NCBI GenBank assembly: GCA_900491605.1
Contig: UESW01004624.1
Span: 62,313 to 126,312 of the forward strand
Direction of reading: 5' to 3'
From: Calamus simplicifolius
Lineage: Eukaryota > Streptophyta > Magnoliopsida > Arecales > Arecaceae
DNA length: 64,000 bases
Under the pieces are notes generated by a model. The model worked only from the letters and a program-made list of their open reading frames with translations. It was not told the origin of the DNA and searched no databases. Position 1 is the stretch's first letter. Every line of letters begins with the position of its first letter. Made by a program: the position numbers and the translations under genes. This document shows, piece after piece, positions 1 to 13,311 of the stretch.

Positions 1-2662
1 TGCAACGAAGGCTAAATCCAAACATGAGGGATGTTGTTAAGAAAGAAGTAGTAAAATGGCTTGATGCTGGTATTATTTATCCAATTTCAGATAGCCAATG
101 GGTCAGTCCAATCCAAGTAGTACCTAAAAAATCGGTATTACCGTGATTAAAAATGAAAAGGGCGAATCAATTCCTACTCGCACATCAACTAGTTGGAGAG
201 TGTGTATAGATTATCGAAAGTTGAATGCCGTGACTAGGAAAGACCACTTTCCTTTGCCTTTTATCGATCAAATTCTAGAACGGCTAGCGGGACAAAGTTT
301 CTTTTGTTTCTTAGATGGATATTCAGGATACAATCAAGTCCCAGTATTTCCTGCAGATCAAGAAAAGACCACCTTCACTTGTCCCTTTGGAACATTTGCC
401 TTTAGACGTATGCCATTTGGTCTTTGTAATGCACCAGCCACTTTCAACGATGTATGTTGGCCATATTTTCTGATATGATTGGTCAATTTTTGGAAGTATT
501 TATGGATGATTTTTCAGTCTTTGGTGCATCATTTGATAGCTGCCTCGAGAACTTGACTAAGGTACTGAAACGATGTATGGAAATGAATTTAGTCCTAAGT
601 TGGGAGAAGAGCCATTTTATGGTTCGTGAGGGAATTGTGCTTGGACACATTGTTTCAGAGCGAGGTATTGAGGTTGATAAAGCCAAGGTTGAATTGATCT
701 CAAATCTACACCCCCAACCTCAGTTAAACAAGTACGATCTTTCCTTGGTCATGCTGGTTTTTATAGACGCTTCATCAAAGATTTCAGTAAAATTTCTCGA
801 CCATTGTGTAATTTGTTGACCAAGGATAGTTCTTTTAATTTTGATAAAGATTGTCTAACAGCCTATAACATCCTTCGAAACTGCTTTGACCACTGCACCA
901 ATTATCAAGCCCCCAGATTGGACCATACCTTTTGAAATCATGTGTGATGCTTCTGATTATGCTGTAGGGCAGTTCTAGGACAGAAACTCAATCGAGAACC
1001 CCATGTAATTTATTATGCTAGCAAAACTCTTTCAGATGCACAAATGAACTATACTACCACTGAAAAAGAATTACTAGCAGTTGTGTTTGCCCTAGAAAAG
1101 TTTAGATCATATCTGTTAGGGTCTAAGGTTTTAGTTTATTCAGATCATGCAGCGTTGAGGCATCTTATATCAAAAAAGGATACAAAACCCAGACTGATTA
1201 GATGGATCCTTCTACTACAAGAATTTGATCTAGAAATCTTAGATAAGAAGGGTTCTGAAAATATGGTAGCAGATCATATCTCTAGGATCTCAGTGGAATA
1301 CAATAAAGAAATAATCAGAGATAGGTTCCCTGATGAGCAATTGTTCTCAATTTCCCATAGCAGTCTTCCCTGGTTTGCCCACATTGTGAATTATTTGGCA
1401 ACAGGAAAAGTACCTTCCCACTGGACAAAACAAGAAAAAGATAGATTTTTCTCACAAATCAAATATTACTTTTGGGAAGACCCTGAATTATTTAAGTACT
1501 GTTCAGATCAGGTGATTAGGCGATGTGTCCCGAGAGTGAATTCAAAAGTATACTTAACTTCTGTCATTCTCTTGCCTGTGGAGGACATTTTAGTGGAAAG
1601 AAAACTGCAGCAAAGGTACTGCAAAGTGGGTTTTATTGGCCAACTCTTTTTAAAGATGCACATGAATTTAGCCGTAATTGTCTCCAATGTCAACAAACAG
1701 GAAATATATCTCGAAAAGACATGATGCCCCTAAACCCTATCTTGGTTGTAGAAATTTTTGATGTATGGGGTATTGATTTTATGGGCCCATTTCCTTCCTC
1801 TTTTGGATTTGAATACATTCTAGTGGCAGTTGATTATGTGTCAAAATGGATTGAAGCCATGGCAACTCGAACCAATGACCATAAAGTTGTAATCAAGTTT
1901 ATTCAGCATAATATCCTTAGTCGTTTTGGATGCCCAAGGGCTATAATTAGTGATGGGGTACACATTTCACGAATAGACACTTTGAAGGATTAATGAACAA
2001 ATATGGAATTACTCATAAGGTAGCTACACCTTATCATCCCCAAACTAGTGGCCAAGTTGAAATATCAAATAGAGAAATTAAAATATCCTTGAGAAAACAG
2101 GAGACCTGATAGGAAAGATTGGTCAGAACGTTTGGATGATGCATTATGGGCTTATCGTACTGCATTTAAAACTCCCATAGGAATGTCTCCTTATAGGCTC
2201 GTATTTGGAAAAGCCTATCATTTACCTGTAGAATTAGAACACCGTGCATTTTGGGCTATCAAGCAATTTAATTATGATATGAAAAATGCAGGTGTCAATA
2301 GAAAACTCCAATTGAATGAGTTAGAAGAGCTACGAAATGAGGCATATGAGAGCTCAAAAATTTATAAAGAACGAACCAAAGCATATCATGACAAATTTAT
2401 TAGTAGAAAAACTTTTGAACCAAATCAAAAAGTATGGCTTTACAATTCAAGATTACATCTTTTCCCTGGAAAACTTCGTTCACGATGGAATGGACCTTTT
2501 ATAGTAACTCAAGTATTTCCCCATGGAGCTGTAGAGCTTAAAGACCCCAAGCAAGGAAATACATTCAAAGTAAATGGCCAACGTTTGAAACCATATATAG
2601 AAGAAATTAATGATGGAGAAGTTGTTGAATCAATTGATCTTGTGAACCCAACACTATCATAA
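1..2662 (+). pseudogene. gypsy pol: reverse transcriptase, RNase H, integrase
   Basis: This encodes the polyprotein that copies element RNA into DNA and inserts it. Reverse transcriptase covers about 1-860, with the catalytic FMDDF signature near 500. RNase H covers about 900-1290, with TTEKELLAVV and YSDHAALRHL. Integrase covers about 1500-2660: a zinc-binding H/C module (CLQCQ near 1690), the core start WGIDFMGPF near 1770, and a C-terminal end at PYIEEIND near 2620. The frame is broken repeatedly near 134, 443, 715, 972, 1530, 1956 and 2090. Most breaks read as one base lost from a short homopolymer, so they may be sequencing slips rather than decay. The last stretch, 2132-2662, is open to a natural stop. 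Confidence 0.88.
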
Positions 2663-3751
2663 TAGTAGCACAGTCTGGCTGAAGACTTTAAACTTAGCGC
2701 TCTTGGGAGGCAACCCAGTTTATTAGTTATTTTTAACTTTCTGTTCTTTTAGTGTGTTCTTTTAGTATGACCAGAGAAGAGCAACAGAAGCAGATTGAAA
2801 GAAGATGGCAACAATGAAACTTCCAACCTTCAAATACTCTACCAGGTAGTATCTTTCCTTGAATTAATTAATTTTTCTTCCATTAGGGACAATGGAAATT
2901 AAGTTGGGGGGAGGAAAAAGAATAATCCTCGAGTAAAACTATAATCAGATGTGTGTACCAAATTCTGTCTCGATTTGAAGTTAATCAAGCAGTCTATGAA
3001 TTAATGGTTAGATTATTTTTGAAATAGGAATAAATTATTAAGAAAACCTAATAAAAGGTAGGGTTTAGCCCAGAATAATTTTTAGAATAATTTCAGACCC
3101 TCCTGACCACTTGATCTTAATAGTACAATCTACTTAATAAGGGTATGGGTGAAAATGTTATTCAAAAAAAAAAGAAAAAATCTCTCTTAAAGTTAATAAA
3201 TTAGGTTCTTAGCATTTTTCACTGAGTAACCGGGCCCCGTCACCTAAGAAAGTGATGTTGTTCGCGTAAAAAGGTGGGAATGTAAAAGAACCTAAATAGA
3301 GTTAGTCCTACCTAAAGCCTTTTTGACTCGAGTAAGTAAGTCCGAGGGGTGTTTTACACCTAATGCCCTAAAACCAATTGGTTTGGGAGCCATTGGCCTA
3401 AAGCTCGCTACAAGGGTTAATTAGAAAGCAAGGGGTTAGGACATTGCACTGACTTTACATATAAATAAATAAAAACCAAAGTACAAAAGACATTACACCC
3501 AACCCAAATTAAGTTAGAAGACTTAATTAGAGAAGTGGAAAGTTGGTGAAGGAAGACTTCTATAAATTCTTATGGACTACACTTTATCACTAAAAAAAAA
3601 ACTTAATAATCCAATGAAGTACTTCCCTTATAATCTTAAAAAAAAATTTAAAAAAAGAACTATAAAGTAACTATCAATTCTTGGATTAGCTTGGTACATA
3701 TTTCTAAATTTCTTATTTTCTCGAGGATGAGTAAGATTCAAGTTGGGGGAG
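2663..3751 (+). other. non-coding tail of the gypsy element
   Basis: There is no open frame of note between the pol stop and the 3' LTR. The stretch contains AGTTGGGGGGAGG near 2892 and AGTTGGGGGAG at 3741-3751. The second directly precedes the LTR and is the likely polypurine tract that primes plus-strand synthesis. The rest is AT-rich. Confidence 0.6.
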
Positions 3752-4925
3752 TGATAAACATATAAATAATTATCATTAAACCTATTAATTAATAATTTAA
3801 CGTACCTATTATTATTTAATATTTTAATATTTTATATAATATTTTAGATAAATCCTTATCAACTTAAAGAGCTCGATTTTAGGGATTTAACGACACAAAC
3901 GACACTCAAATCGGATTTAAGATGAGCTCGGAATTGATTTTATATTTATCATGGATTTCAAAGCAAAAACGGCAAAATACGTTGCAGACTTCATCGTTTT
4001 CTCAGCCCAGTTCTCTGTTTCCATCGATTCTTCTCCATTCAAATTCTAACCATTTTCTCCACCAATTAAGGAATAGATTAGATTGAAAGTTATCAAATTG
4101 AGAGAATTAAATTCCTTTAGAAGGAATTTAAATTTTATTGATTATTTATCTAGATTTCTTTTGTTATTTTTGTTGCTTCCGCTGCGTTCTCTATTTTGAA
4201 ACAGATTCCTCGCCGCGTCAAGGCCGCGTCCGGGGCCTCTACAAATAGCACAAAGGAATTCCAAGGAAGCGATCCATCCAGCGCGCTGCATCCGGGAGAT
4301 CCGTCATTCGTGAGCTCTGTTCCGTCCATGCCCAGAGCCTATTCTTCCCTTTCCTTTCCTGATAGTTCTGTTCCGTGGCATTGTGAGAAGTCCGTGGGTT
4401 CTGTTCGTGGCTTGGAGCAAGCGGCCATCCGTGAAGAGTCCTGTGTTCCATGCGCTGCGTCAGTAGCTTGGCGTCTGTGAAGGAAGAAAGGCAGCACCCA
4501 GTTCAGCCTATCTCCGAACCGTTCATCCCATATTTGGTTAGATGTAGGAAGAATTTGTTGCTCTTTTATTACTATCAGAAATTAAAACTCTTTTATTTTA
4601 GATTTTAATATGCACTCTTGGATGTTATTGAAACAAAGTTTTATGCATATTTAATTGTTATTAAATTTATTTAAGTGAAAATAATTTAGACTGATTTATT
4701 CTTAAAAGGAACGGGCCGTGATCTACGGGTACGAGCCGTGCTCTAATAAGATAAACCATATCTTATTATTTTGCACTATTAATTATCTACTTAGTTATCT
4801 ATCTAGTTAAATTTATAAAATTATTTCAAGATAATCGCTAAAGTTCCTGTGGAATCGATCCCTTACTCTCGCTATCCTAATAGTAAAATTAAGGTGTTTT
4901 AATCGTTGTGCTACGACACGCATCA
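3752..4925 (+). repeat. 3' LTR of the gypsy element
   Basis: The LTR begins TGATAAACAT immediately after the purine tract and appears to end in CACGCATCA near 4925, giving TG...CA termini and a length near 1.17 kb. The left end is supported by the adjacent tract. The right end is inferred from terminal bases only, because the partner LTR is outside the window. The open stretch at 4196-4480 inside it is GC-richer but shows no recognisable protein. Confidence 0.6.
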
Positions 4926-6959
4926 TTAGGCATCCAAGAGAGAAGGGAGGAGTTCGGCGTATCTCTCGAAGGGGTATCTCTCCCCCTTTTATACATGAAA
5001 AGGAGGTTGTGTGGTTCCATAAAAAAAGGGATTTTGTCCCAACCACCTAACCATTCAACCATATTAAGTTGATAACAAATTTTCCTAACAAATTTAGGAT
5101 ATTTGTTATAACAAATTATCCTAATAAATTTAGGATATTTGCTATCATGATAATGTTAGGATTACAACCACCAAACCACATCCCTAAAAATTAGGAAATT
5201 GGTTATCCCATGAAACCAACGTCGCAATCTTGAATTCGGCTTCATGAGGATGCCCCAAATAATGGGGTTCCCTCCTCCATAATGTGGAGATGGGTTATGT
5301 CTATCACATGGGCGTGGATCCATCCTCCACGTGGCACGATCTCAGCCCTCGGTTTAATTGGGTTTCCATAAATCAAATCATGCCATCATATGGACCCAAT
5401 TAAATACCATATTATTAATCTCAATTAATCTAAGCCATCCATCACATGGATCAAGCCTAATTAATGGATTTTATATGTACATCTCATGTACAAAAGGTCT
5501 CTCTCTTGAACACAAAATTCTTTTCTCTATGATGAATCCTATTCATCAATTTCATGTTCTCTCATTAAGATTGAGTCAAACCCAATCCTAATTAATTGGT
5601 TCTAATTTAAGTCCAACTTAATTCCCATTTTAACTTCATCCAAAATCTTCTTAATGTGTGTGACCCATTAGGTCCCTTGACACATTGGTAATAATCATAT
5701 CCCTAATATGACCCTAAGGATGACTTGATCAACACCTTGTCCAAGTCAATTCTTTAACCAAATCAACTCTTTGATTAAGTCAAAGAATCCATGATTATAG
5801 ATCATGAGCGGCCTCTAGCAAAGCATCATGACCACCCAAGTGTTAAAGGTTTGTTGACGTGATCATCAACACCTGTCCATGAACGGTTACTGTACGATTC
5901 AATCCCTTCGTCACATATCCCAGATCAATCAGTGGTATGGAATGTGTCAACCATGTAATTGATCTTTGTTTACTTGATCTCAGAAAAATTGACTCATATG
6001 AATTAGAACTTCGAAACCATTTCGAATTCCAACTCAACCTTGCAAGGATTTAATAGTCTATTTAATTCATCAAGTGGCCATGTGACATAACCCTTTTTAT
6101 CAAGGGAGACGAATCCTATCTTGATCAAACACCACCTTCATGTGCTTCATATCATACCCAATCGACACCATATTTGCCATCCATGGCTAGAGCGATGTTT
6201 GCATGCCATCAAAGCATGATATTCCACACATAAGATGCAATGAAGATCTCAAGTCAAAGGATCACTCGCACTACTGTCATCAAAGATCAACCATCAACAC
6301 TACATAGAATATCCATATGGAATCTCTGTGCGGATCATCGAATGCATCGTTACAATAACGAACATCCACACACCATATCCAAGTATCTTCATACTTCAGC
6401 TCGCAAGATCAGCTGCTCACCACAAGGGTGAAGATATGCAATGTGTGCTAGTCTCAATGGCATTCGACAGTGTCCAATCATGTCTACGCATCGACTAGGG
6501 AAGTTTAAAGAATCGAACCATAATGTGCAATTTTGGATCTCCATTTTGTAATCTCTATTACAAATTCTATATGCACAGTTCGCATTCTTTTTGACTTTAT
6601 CTCACAGATTAAATATATCTAATATATATATAAATTACACCCGAATAGATAAAGAAACCAATAAATTTGATTTGCATTCATAAAGAAATGTGTACAAACT
6701 AGCATCTAATCCGATTGAATTTAGGGCACACACTAACATGATCAACATCCTTCAATAATCATATCATAGAAAAGATTTAGGTAAAGTAGATGTGATCGTC
6801 TTTTCTATTGAATGAGAAAGGGAACAAGCTATCCCTTTATGGGATTTAATATTACCTATCCTGTTAGTAGATTAAGCAAATATATATAGAATTCTGATCA
6901 ATATATAGAAATTCTGATCAATCTCATTAATCTGTCTTAGAACGGATATTCTAATATCT
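4926..6959. other. AT-rich stretch without a gene
   Basis: I see no supported gene here. The sequence is AT-rich, with short frames only. It leads into the decayed copia fragment that follows and may be more of that element or older LTR material, but no LTR boundaries could be found. Confidence 0.4.
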
Positions 6960-7560
6960 CAAAGATATCTTAATAATTCTCTTTACATTATGTACCCTAA
7001 GATGGTTGAATATTACAATGATGCAAATTGGGTCATTAATTTTTTATATTTAAAATCAGCCATTAGATATCTTTTCCTTTTTAGCAGTGTTATTAGAACC
7101 TGGGAATCATTCAAACAAACCATCAAATCTAGGAGCACCATAAAGATTGAGTTAATAAATCTAGATATTACCCGTACTAAGATAGACTAGATTAAAAATC
7201 TTATGTCAGAGCTACCTTTGAAGCTTAAGCTAGTTCATGCAATTTCAATCCATTATGATAATAAAGCCTTAATTGAATTAACTAATTAAAATATTATCAA
7301 AAAAAAGATGAACCAATATATAAAACTTCATCATAAAAACATAAGGCAATATAAAAGAAATAATATAATTTCTTTGAAATATGTCATTTGAGAAGATCTT
7401 AATAGTTTAATTGACCAAGGAATTATCTCAAAATGGAGTCTTAGAATAATTGAAGGGATGGGGTTTAAGCCCATTATTTTATCATCGACAGTGCATACCT
7501 AACCTTTATGATTGGATATCCTGTGAAATAGGCTAAATGCAGTAGGAACGAAACTAATTG
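6960..7560 (+). pseudogene. decayed Ty1/copia RNase H tail
   Basis: Translation of 6990-7190 gives YYNDANWVINF and, further on, SFKQTIKSRSTIKIELINLD. This lines up with the copia RNase H pattern GYSDANW...SKQT..RST.E.E.ALD. About 7220-7450 gives AISIHYDNKALI and later LNSLIDQG, matching the IHCDSQAAI...RH.IR..H...R region near the pol end. Stops and substitutions interrupt it, so it is a dead fragment. The match is to remembered family patterns. Confidence 0.65.
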
Positions 7561-9406
7561 AGTGATCGTGCTAGAGCACAAATTTCAGAAAAATATCTCA
7601 TTCCATCCTTACGATGAGTTCACTTATAAATAGTAAAGTAAATTAAGGACAATTAATCCTATTAATGGTTGGAAAGTAGGATATCTATAGGGTGTTAGGT
7701 CACAAATATCCTGGTAGTATTCACTTATATAAAAATTATTATATAAAGCTGCAACTAAGGGTGTAAGCTAATTTTAAGAAATTCTAATAAACAATCAAAG
7801 TATTAAGCATAAGGCCTTTCATATACACACTAATTATATAGATCTAAGAGATCAAATATACTATATGTGTGATATATGTAACATTGAGTCAAAGAACTAG
7901 TTTAAGGTCTAATTTACTATGGTTCGTTTAGATGGATACAACAAATACTTAGTGGGCTTCAAATCCATTAAATAACTCACCTGTTGTATATATAAGAGGC
8001 CTAAAATTTTATGTTAATTGACTTTAATAGCTTTTAAAAAATTTAATTCTTTATAGGGGATTATTGAAAACTAGTTGTTTTAAAATGAAAGAGAATAGTT
8101 GTTTTAAAATGAAAGTAAAAAGTTCTAAGTTTTGAAAAGCATTCCGTGGCGCGATGTGAGGTACGGCATGAGCTGCATGGTGCTCTCATGGGCCACTCGT
8201 CACACGGGCATGAGTGCCAGCCCGTCCTAGGCATAGTCACATAGACAGGCGTGGGCATGATGCTCATTTGATAATTCATGCATAATCGTTGTATCAAGCT
8301 TATAAATAGATTTTGGATCTAAACCTTTTATACAATAAAAAAAAAAATCATACCATCTGAGCCTATGAATAGCATCAATTTTAATTTATTCTTCTAGTAT
8401 TTTTTAGATATTTAAAGAAGTTGTAAGTCACATGTCCACACAATCATTAGAAAGAACGTATCCAGTTGAGTCGAATCATTAGACCTTATGAACTTGCTTG
8501 CCAACAATGTGCACACGTGCACAAGGGAATAGAATGCTTCAATCAAGTATATTCTCCAAATTCTCAACTCAACTCAATTCAACTCATCTAAGCCTTTTCC
8601 TAACTACAATTAATCAGCTACATGAATGTACTTCCTCATATTCTCCAAATTCTCTATATTTATAATTATTTTTATTTGGTTAAATTCTTATTGGCTCGAT
8701 GAATTAATTTTCTAGCTAGTTTTAGGACTCTTATTTCCAACAATCAGAGGCTTTAAAAAGTAAAGTACCTAGATCGTAAAACAAGCAAGAAGACAGTTCC
8801 ATATAAAATCAAAGGACATTAATGGTTAAGAGACATGGCTTCCTATTTGTTTATTTCATTGTAACTAGCCAAGCATTCCTTCCACGTAGAACTGTAGAAG
8901 AGATATTTTGCAAGTCCGCAGCATCAGTGCGTTGTTGAAAGAAAGGTCCACACCTTTCAGATGTCCAGTGAGTAACAAACGATTGGCAACCTACCAAGCA
9001 AGTAGCCTAAATTTAATTCCTGTATTAAAGCAAACAAACAAAATTAAGAATGCCTGGACAACTGGAGCAGAGTACACCGGCAAGAGTAGATGAACGCAAT
9101 TCAAATGGGGGGCACGAGACACGATAATAACTAATTATAAACTATTTAATACGAGCTTTGCATGATCCCTATAAATCATACAACAAATATAAAGATTTCA
9201 AATACAAAATCCACGTTAATCAACAGAAAACTTGCCTCGTCTTTATAATATATCAGAAAAAAAAAAATGACTAAGATGTCAACAGAACAATTCTGGTGAT
9301 AAATCACCATTAACACATCTGCACTGATGTCCAGTACTTTTGTCAAAAGCCAACTGGCCACTTAACTCTGAAGACTGAGTATTATCACAAGATTGAATCA
9401 ATATCC
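7561..9406. other. intergenic DNA and COQ5 3' flank
   Basis: No gene is supported. The last few hundred bases before 9407 are the 3' untranslated or downstream region of COQ5 on the minus strand. The GC-richer 8140-8260 part contains many CATG-type words but no recognisable product. Confidence 0.4.
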
Positions 9407-12400
9407 CTACAATTTCAGACCAGAGTGAATGGCAACCACACCTCCAACAAGGTTTTCATAACTGACTTTCTGGAAGCCTGCGTCAACAATCATGCGAGAA
9501 AACATCTCCTGCACCAGAGAGGGGTTAAAAAAAAAAAAGGGTTAGTGAACAGAATGAGGAAGGCGTCATATCAAATCTGCTATCACTGAGATTTTTATTA
9601 TTCAATTACTGAATATCTCTCCCATAAATCTAACCAAATGACAGTTCACACATTCAGACACACACAAGCATCGACTCTTCGCCACTTCACCGTCAATGCC
9701 CCCCCCCACTACAATGCAGAGCAACACAAAATTACAATTCCAAAGAAAATAAGTCCCCACTGGGCCACTTCACCATCAATGCCCCCACACAATAATGTTC
9801 CAAAGAAAATTCAAGCATTCAGTTTGTAACACGGGAACATGCGTAGTCTGATTAATTCATCTTCAACTGCATTCATGCATATACAACATTACATGAGGTG
9901 GAAAATGTAGGTGCAACCAGAAATTCGAAACAGCAAATATGGAGGGATGTACATACTTATAACTTGTTTATACGCACGTGTATGCAAACATTTAAGTACT
10001 AAAATGGAAAGAGTTTTATCTCACCTGGTTAGGGAACCGTCGGATACTTTCAACCAAGTATTGGTAAGATTCTCGATCACCTGCAACTAGCTCTCCCATA
10101 GCTGGAATGACTGAAAATGAGTAATAATCATAGCTGCAGAGAATAATAGAAATCTTCAGACACCAGCTGCAGCACAAAACTAACAGGAGGTGTGACTCCA
10201 ATAAGCAATTTACTTCACAGATGAAGATGTCGGCTGAATGAGTTATAACACATGATCATGACATAATGATGGGGTTGATTGGATTCACACTAGAGGCTTC
10301 TAAGGATTAATCCTGTTCCCGAGAACATAAAACAGGAGAAAAAGTTATACAAAACACATGTTTTCATGGCTGCAAGAGTTTCTCACAGTTGTTTGAAGAT
10401 CGGGAGTTCAACGTGACTCAACTCCAAACAAAGGAACCTGCCTCCTCGTTTTAGAACCCTGAAAATTGTACAAATGTATTATATGTAACATGGAAGCCAG
10501 GGAGACAAATAAGCAAGTCACTCAATCTTCTTCAAGCATGATAACAAATTATAAACAGTGGCTACATGTAAATCATATTCACTATGTAGTTTGTTATAAA
10601 CAGTGGTTATATGGAAGCAGATTTATGTAGCCGACCCCATGTAGTTGGGAAAAGGCTTAGATGAGTTGAGTTTGCTATCCCAGTTTAAAAAGTGTCTTAA
10701 ATATTCTGAAACAAGTACCTCATGTTGCCACCTTGATGTACTTATCTAGCATCAGACAACATTTTTGGTATTCACTATGTGGTTATAAACAGTGGTTACA
10801 TGGAAGCAGATTCATGTAGCCGGCCGCATGTAGTTTGGAAAAGGCTTAGATGAGTTGAGTTGAGTTTGTTATCCTAGTTTAAGTAGTGTCTTAAATATTC
10901 TGAAACAAGTACCTCATGTTGCGGCTTTGATGTACTTATCTAGCATCAGACAACATTTTTGGCATAACTAGATAAATTCAAAACAGACATGCAATGATCA
11001 ATTAACACAAAGTACCATGCAGAAAGGCTTCAACAACTTCACCTGTAAGCCTCTGCAAGAGATTTCTCAATGTGGGTGACATTTCTGATTCCAAAAGCAA
11101 CAGTGTAACCATCCATTGATCCATCCTCAAAACTCAAAGCTTCTGCATCTCCCTCTATCCAACGAAGGCAGGGATTTTCGCCAAGCCCTATGTAACAGAA
11201 GTTGCATTATTGTGCTAGAAAGAGGACATGAAATTTTCAGAACAAAGTAAGCCAAAAGAACAACATAAATGTTATGTATATACCTCTCTCAATAGCACGC
11301 TTCTTGCCAACATTCAGCATACTTGGGTTGATGTCACATATGTATATTTGTGTTTCTTCTTCTGTCTCAGCAAGACCATCCTTCATGGCCCTGCAACGGA
11401 CACTATTTATACTTTCGAAAATGCGAAATGCCACATCACCTGCATGGTTCATAAAGTTGCACACCCAGACTGAAATAATTATCTGTATGCAAAACCTTCA
11501 AACAAGGAAGCTGCAATATTTGATTGTTAGATGCAATGAGCTATAGTTAATAACTTGTTGAGAAAGCATAGAATACATGATGTTGATCTTAATGCAGAAA
11601 TGTAAATGGATAAAACTAGAAAGGGTAGGCTGTCCTGTAAAGAATAACTTGAGAATTTGCAATCAACCATAATACAAGAATGTAGTTAATCTAAAGCTAG
11701 GAGCAACTCATACCTTTTTACCTTGCCAACCAAGAGTACATCCACATCACTTGTGGATAGTACCAAAAACTATTATGGGGTCTCCTTCAGATTTCAAGAA
11801 CAATAACAACCAACTTATCCAGTACAGACTGAAATTTTGTTAAGGTTATGAATGATTGTTTATGAAATTGTTAAAATGTTTGATCTAACTAGAACCTTTC
11901 TCTATGGTAAACCAATGCTGCAAAAGCAACTTAATATAAAAATGTCCATTTCTAAACTCCCTGATAGCTCAACTCAACAAACAGAAAAGATGATTCAGTT
12001 ATGCATGTATTCATTGCCCCAACATGAGGGAATGACAAGCTTGACAAAATGTCTTATTACCATAAGGAGAAGCAACTAAGTCCATAGCAACACGATTTTA
12101 CCTGTTCCACCAGCCACATCAAGATGCTTCATTCCAGGAAAAGGATGCAACTTTGAAACCAACCTTGTGGGAAGAAGAAAAAGAAGAGAGAATAATTAGG
12201 ATCAACCTTGGCACATTAGGTTGGAGAGATGTACGGGTCAATTGCAAAATGACCCAACCTATCCTTCCACAGCCTATGCAATCCAGCGCTCATCATATCA
12301 TTCATAAGATCATAGTTTGAAGCAACGCTACTGAAGACACTACCAACCAATTTACTTTTCTCTCTTCTGGCACTTCTTTAAACCCTGCACAAGAATTTAT

Positions 12401-13169
12401 CAGTCTCTTGAACAAAAACAATGAATAATTATAGATACATAATTAAATACGATTACAGGTCTTCACCTTGTCAGCAATAACATGATCGACGGAAACCCTA
12501 TAACCTCTAGAAACCTCAAACTTAATTATGTGCTTCATCATTAATACAGTAGCAACATTTTCCTCCAATGTACTGAAAGAAATTGACAACATTATCTGAA
12601 TTGTTGTGCGAATTGTTGAATCGGCCAAGGCTCAAAAGGTTATTCAATTATCCACGTTTTCACTCATTCAACTCGTTGCCATTGATTATGCAAAGCTTAT
12701 CAACAAACAGTCATGGAATTCAAATGAATAATTCTAGATGTTGCAGGTGATGGTGGTATTTTTGTTGCTCGTATAGATATATGAATATATCAACTGTATC
12801 ACAATTGCTCCTGAACCTGGAATGTCTGTCCATGATTATCAGAAGCAGGTATAGAGCTAGTTATTAATTAAGAAAACGAGAAGATAGAGTGGCAAGTGGA
12901 AGTGGGGAGAATAAAATCACGATATGTGGCGGTCGCAAACAATCCGCAGCTGCTAGAGGATGAGAATCATGATTCCAGAAATTGAAACTAATTAATTTAG
13001 GCTAAGCCAAGAGTGACTCAAAAGGAGAAATAGGGAATTCAAGGAAGATGACTACCGTACCAAAGCTGGTAGCATGGGAATAGAGAAGAGCAGCACCCCG
13101 AGGAAGAGGGGATGGGAGGAGATTGAGATCTCCAACAAGTCTCGTCACACACCGTCGCCATGCCATCAT
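9407..13169 (-). CDS. COQ5: 2-methoxy-6-polyprenyl-1,4-benzoquinol methylase, mitochondrial
   Basis: COQ5 is the S-adenosylmethionine-dependent C-methyltransferase of ubiquinone synthesis and acts at the mitochondrial inner membrane. Eight exons with GT-AG borders are read on the minus strand: 13169-13061, 12384-12259, 12163-12102, 11439-11284, 11187-11043, 10458-10387, 10133-10025 and 9508-9407 (stop). The product would be about 293 residues, normal for plants. Both family signatures are present: YDLMNDMM...HRLW in exon 2 and RVLKRGGRFLCLELS in exon 6. The SAM-binding DVAGGTGD spans exons 3-4. The C-terminus ends NLVGGVVAIHSGLKL. The start was chosen because MMAWRRCV opens an Arg-rich presequence leading to YSHATSFG. 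All splice phases agree except exon 2, which is one base short near 12360-12367, so the frame breaks there as given. A CT-rich leader lies just upstream. Confidence 0.93.
10560..10970. repeat. two-copy direct duplication in COQ5 intron 5
   Basis: Two copies of about 200 bp run from roughly 10575-10775 and 10776-10970. They share stretches such as CAGTGGTTA, TGTAGCCG, GGCTTAGATGAGTTGAG and CATCAGACAACATTTTTGG, with scattered differences. The GTAGCCGACCCCATGTAGTTG word resembles the tail of a dispersed plant SINE-type repeat, but I cannot confirm the family. The duplication lies between exons 6 and 5 and does not touch coding sequence. Confidence 0.7.
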
Positions 13170-13182
13170 GCTTCACCCTTCT

Positions 13183-13207
13183 TCTCCTCCTCCTCCTCCT
13201 CCTTCCA
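13183..13207. repeat. CTC/CCT trinucleotide run in the COQ5 leader
   Basis: A short TCC-type microsatellite sits about 15-40 bases upstream of the chosen COQ5 start codon, so on the transcribed strand the leader is GA-rich. Such runs are frequent in plant 5' leaders and may affect transcription or translation. No such effect can be read from sequence. Confidence 0.6.
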
Positions 13208-13311
13208 AGAGAAAAATAACTCTTGGGGCCTTCACTTTTTCTTTCTGTTTTCAATTTGGTTTGCTGGTAGAAAGCCCATCCGGAAGAAAATACGAGATTA
13301 GAGAAAAATTT

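Larger units (their letters stand above)
1..4925 (+). mobile_element. Ty3/gypsy LTR retrotransposon, 3' part
   Basis: The window opens inside the pol gene of a Ty3/gypsy element whose 5' half lies outside. The order reverse transcriptase, RNase H, integrase, non-coding tail, purine tract and 3' LTR is what this superfamily predicts (integrase after RNase H). No chromodomain is seen at the integrase C-terminus, and the wording of the integrase core and RNase H resembles the Athila/Tat branch (family knowledge, not a search). About 1.1 kb of non-coding sequence separates pol from the LTR, as in that branch. The target-site duplication cannot be tested because the 5' LTR is not in the window. 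Confidence 0.9.

Noticed and set aside
5358..6431. Short plus and minus frames in the AT-rich stretch
   Set aside because: All are under 80 codons without domain, codon or context support.
8061..8297. 78-residue minus frame with several Cys
   Set aside because: No zinc-binding spacing that repeats, no start context, and partly made of the repeated TTTTAAAATGAAAG sequence.
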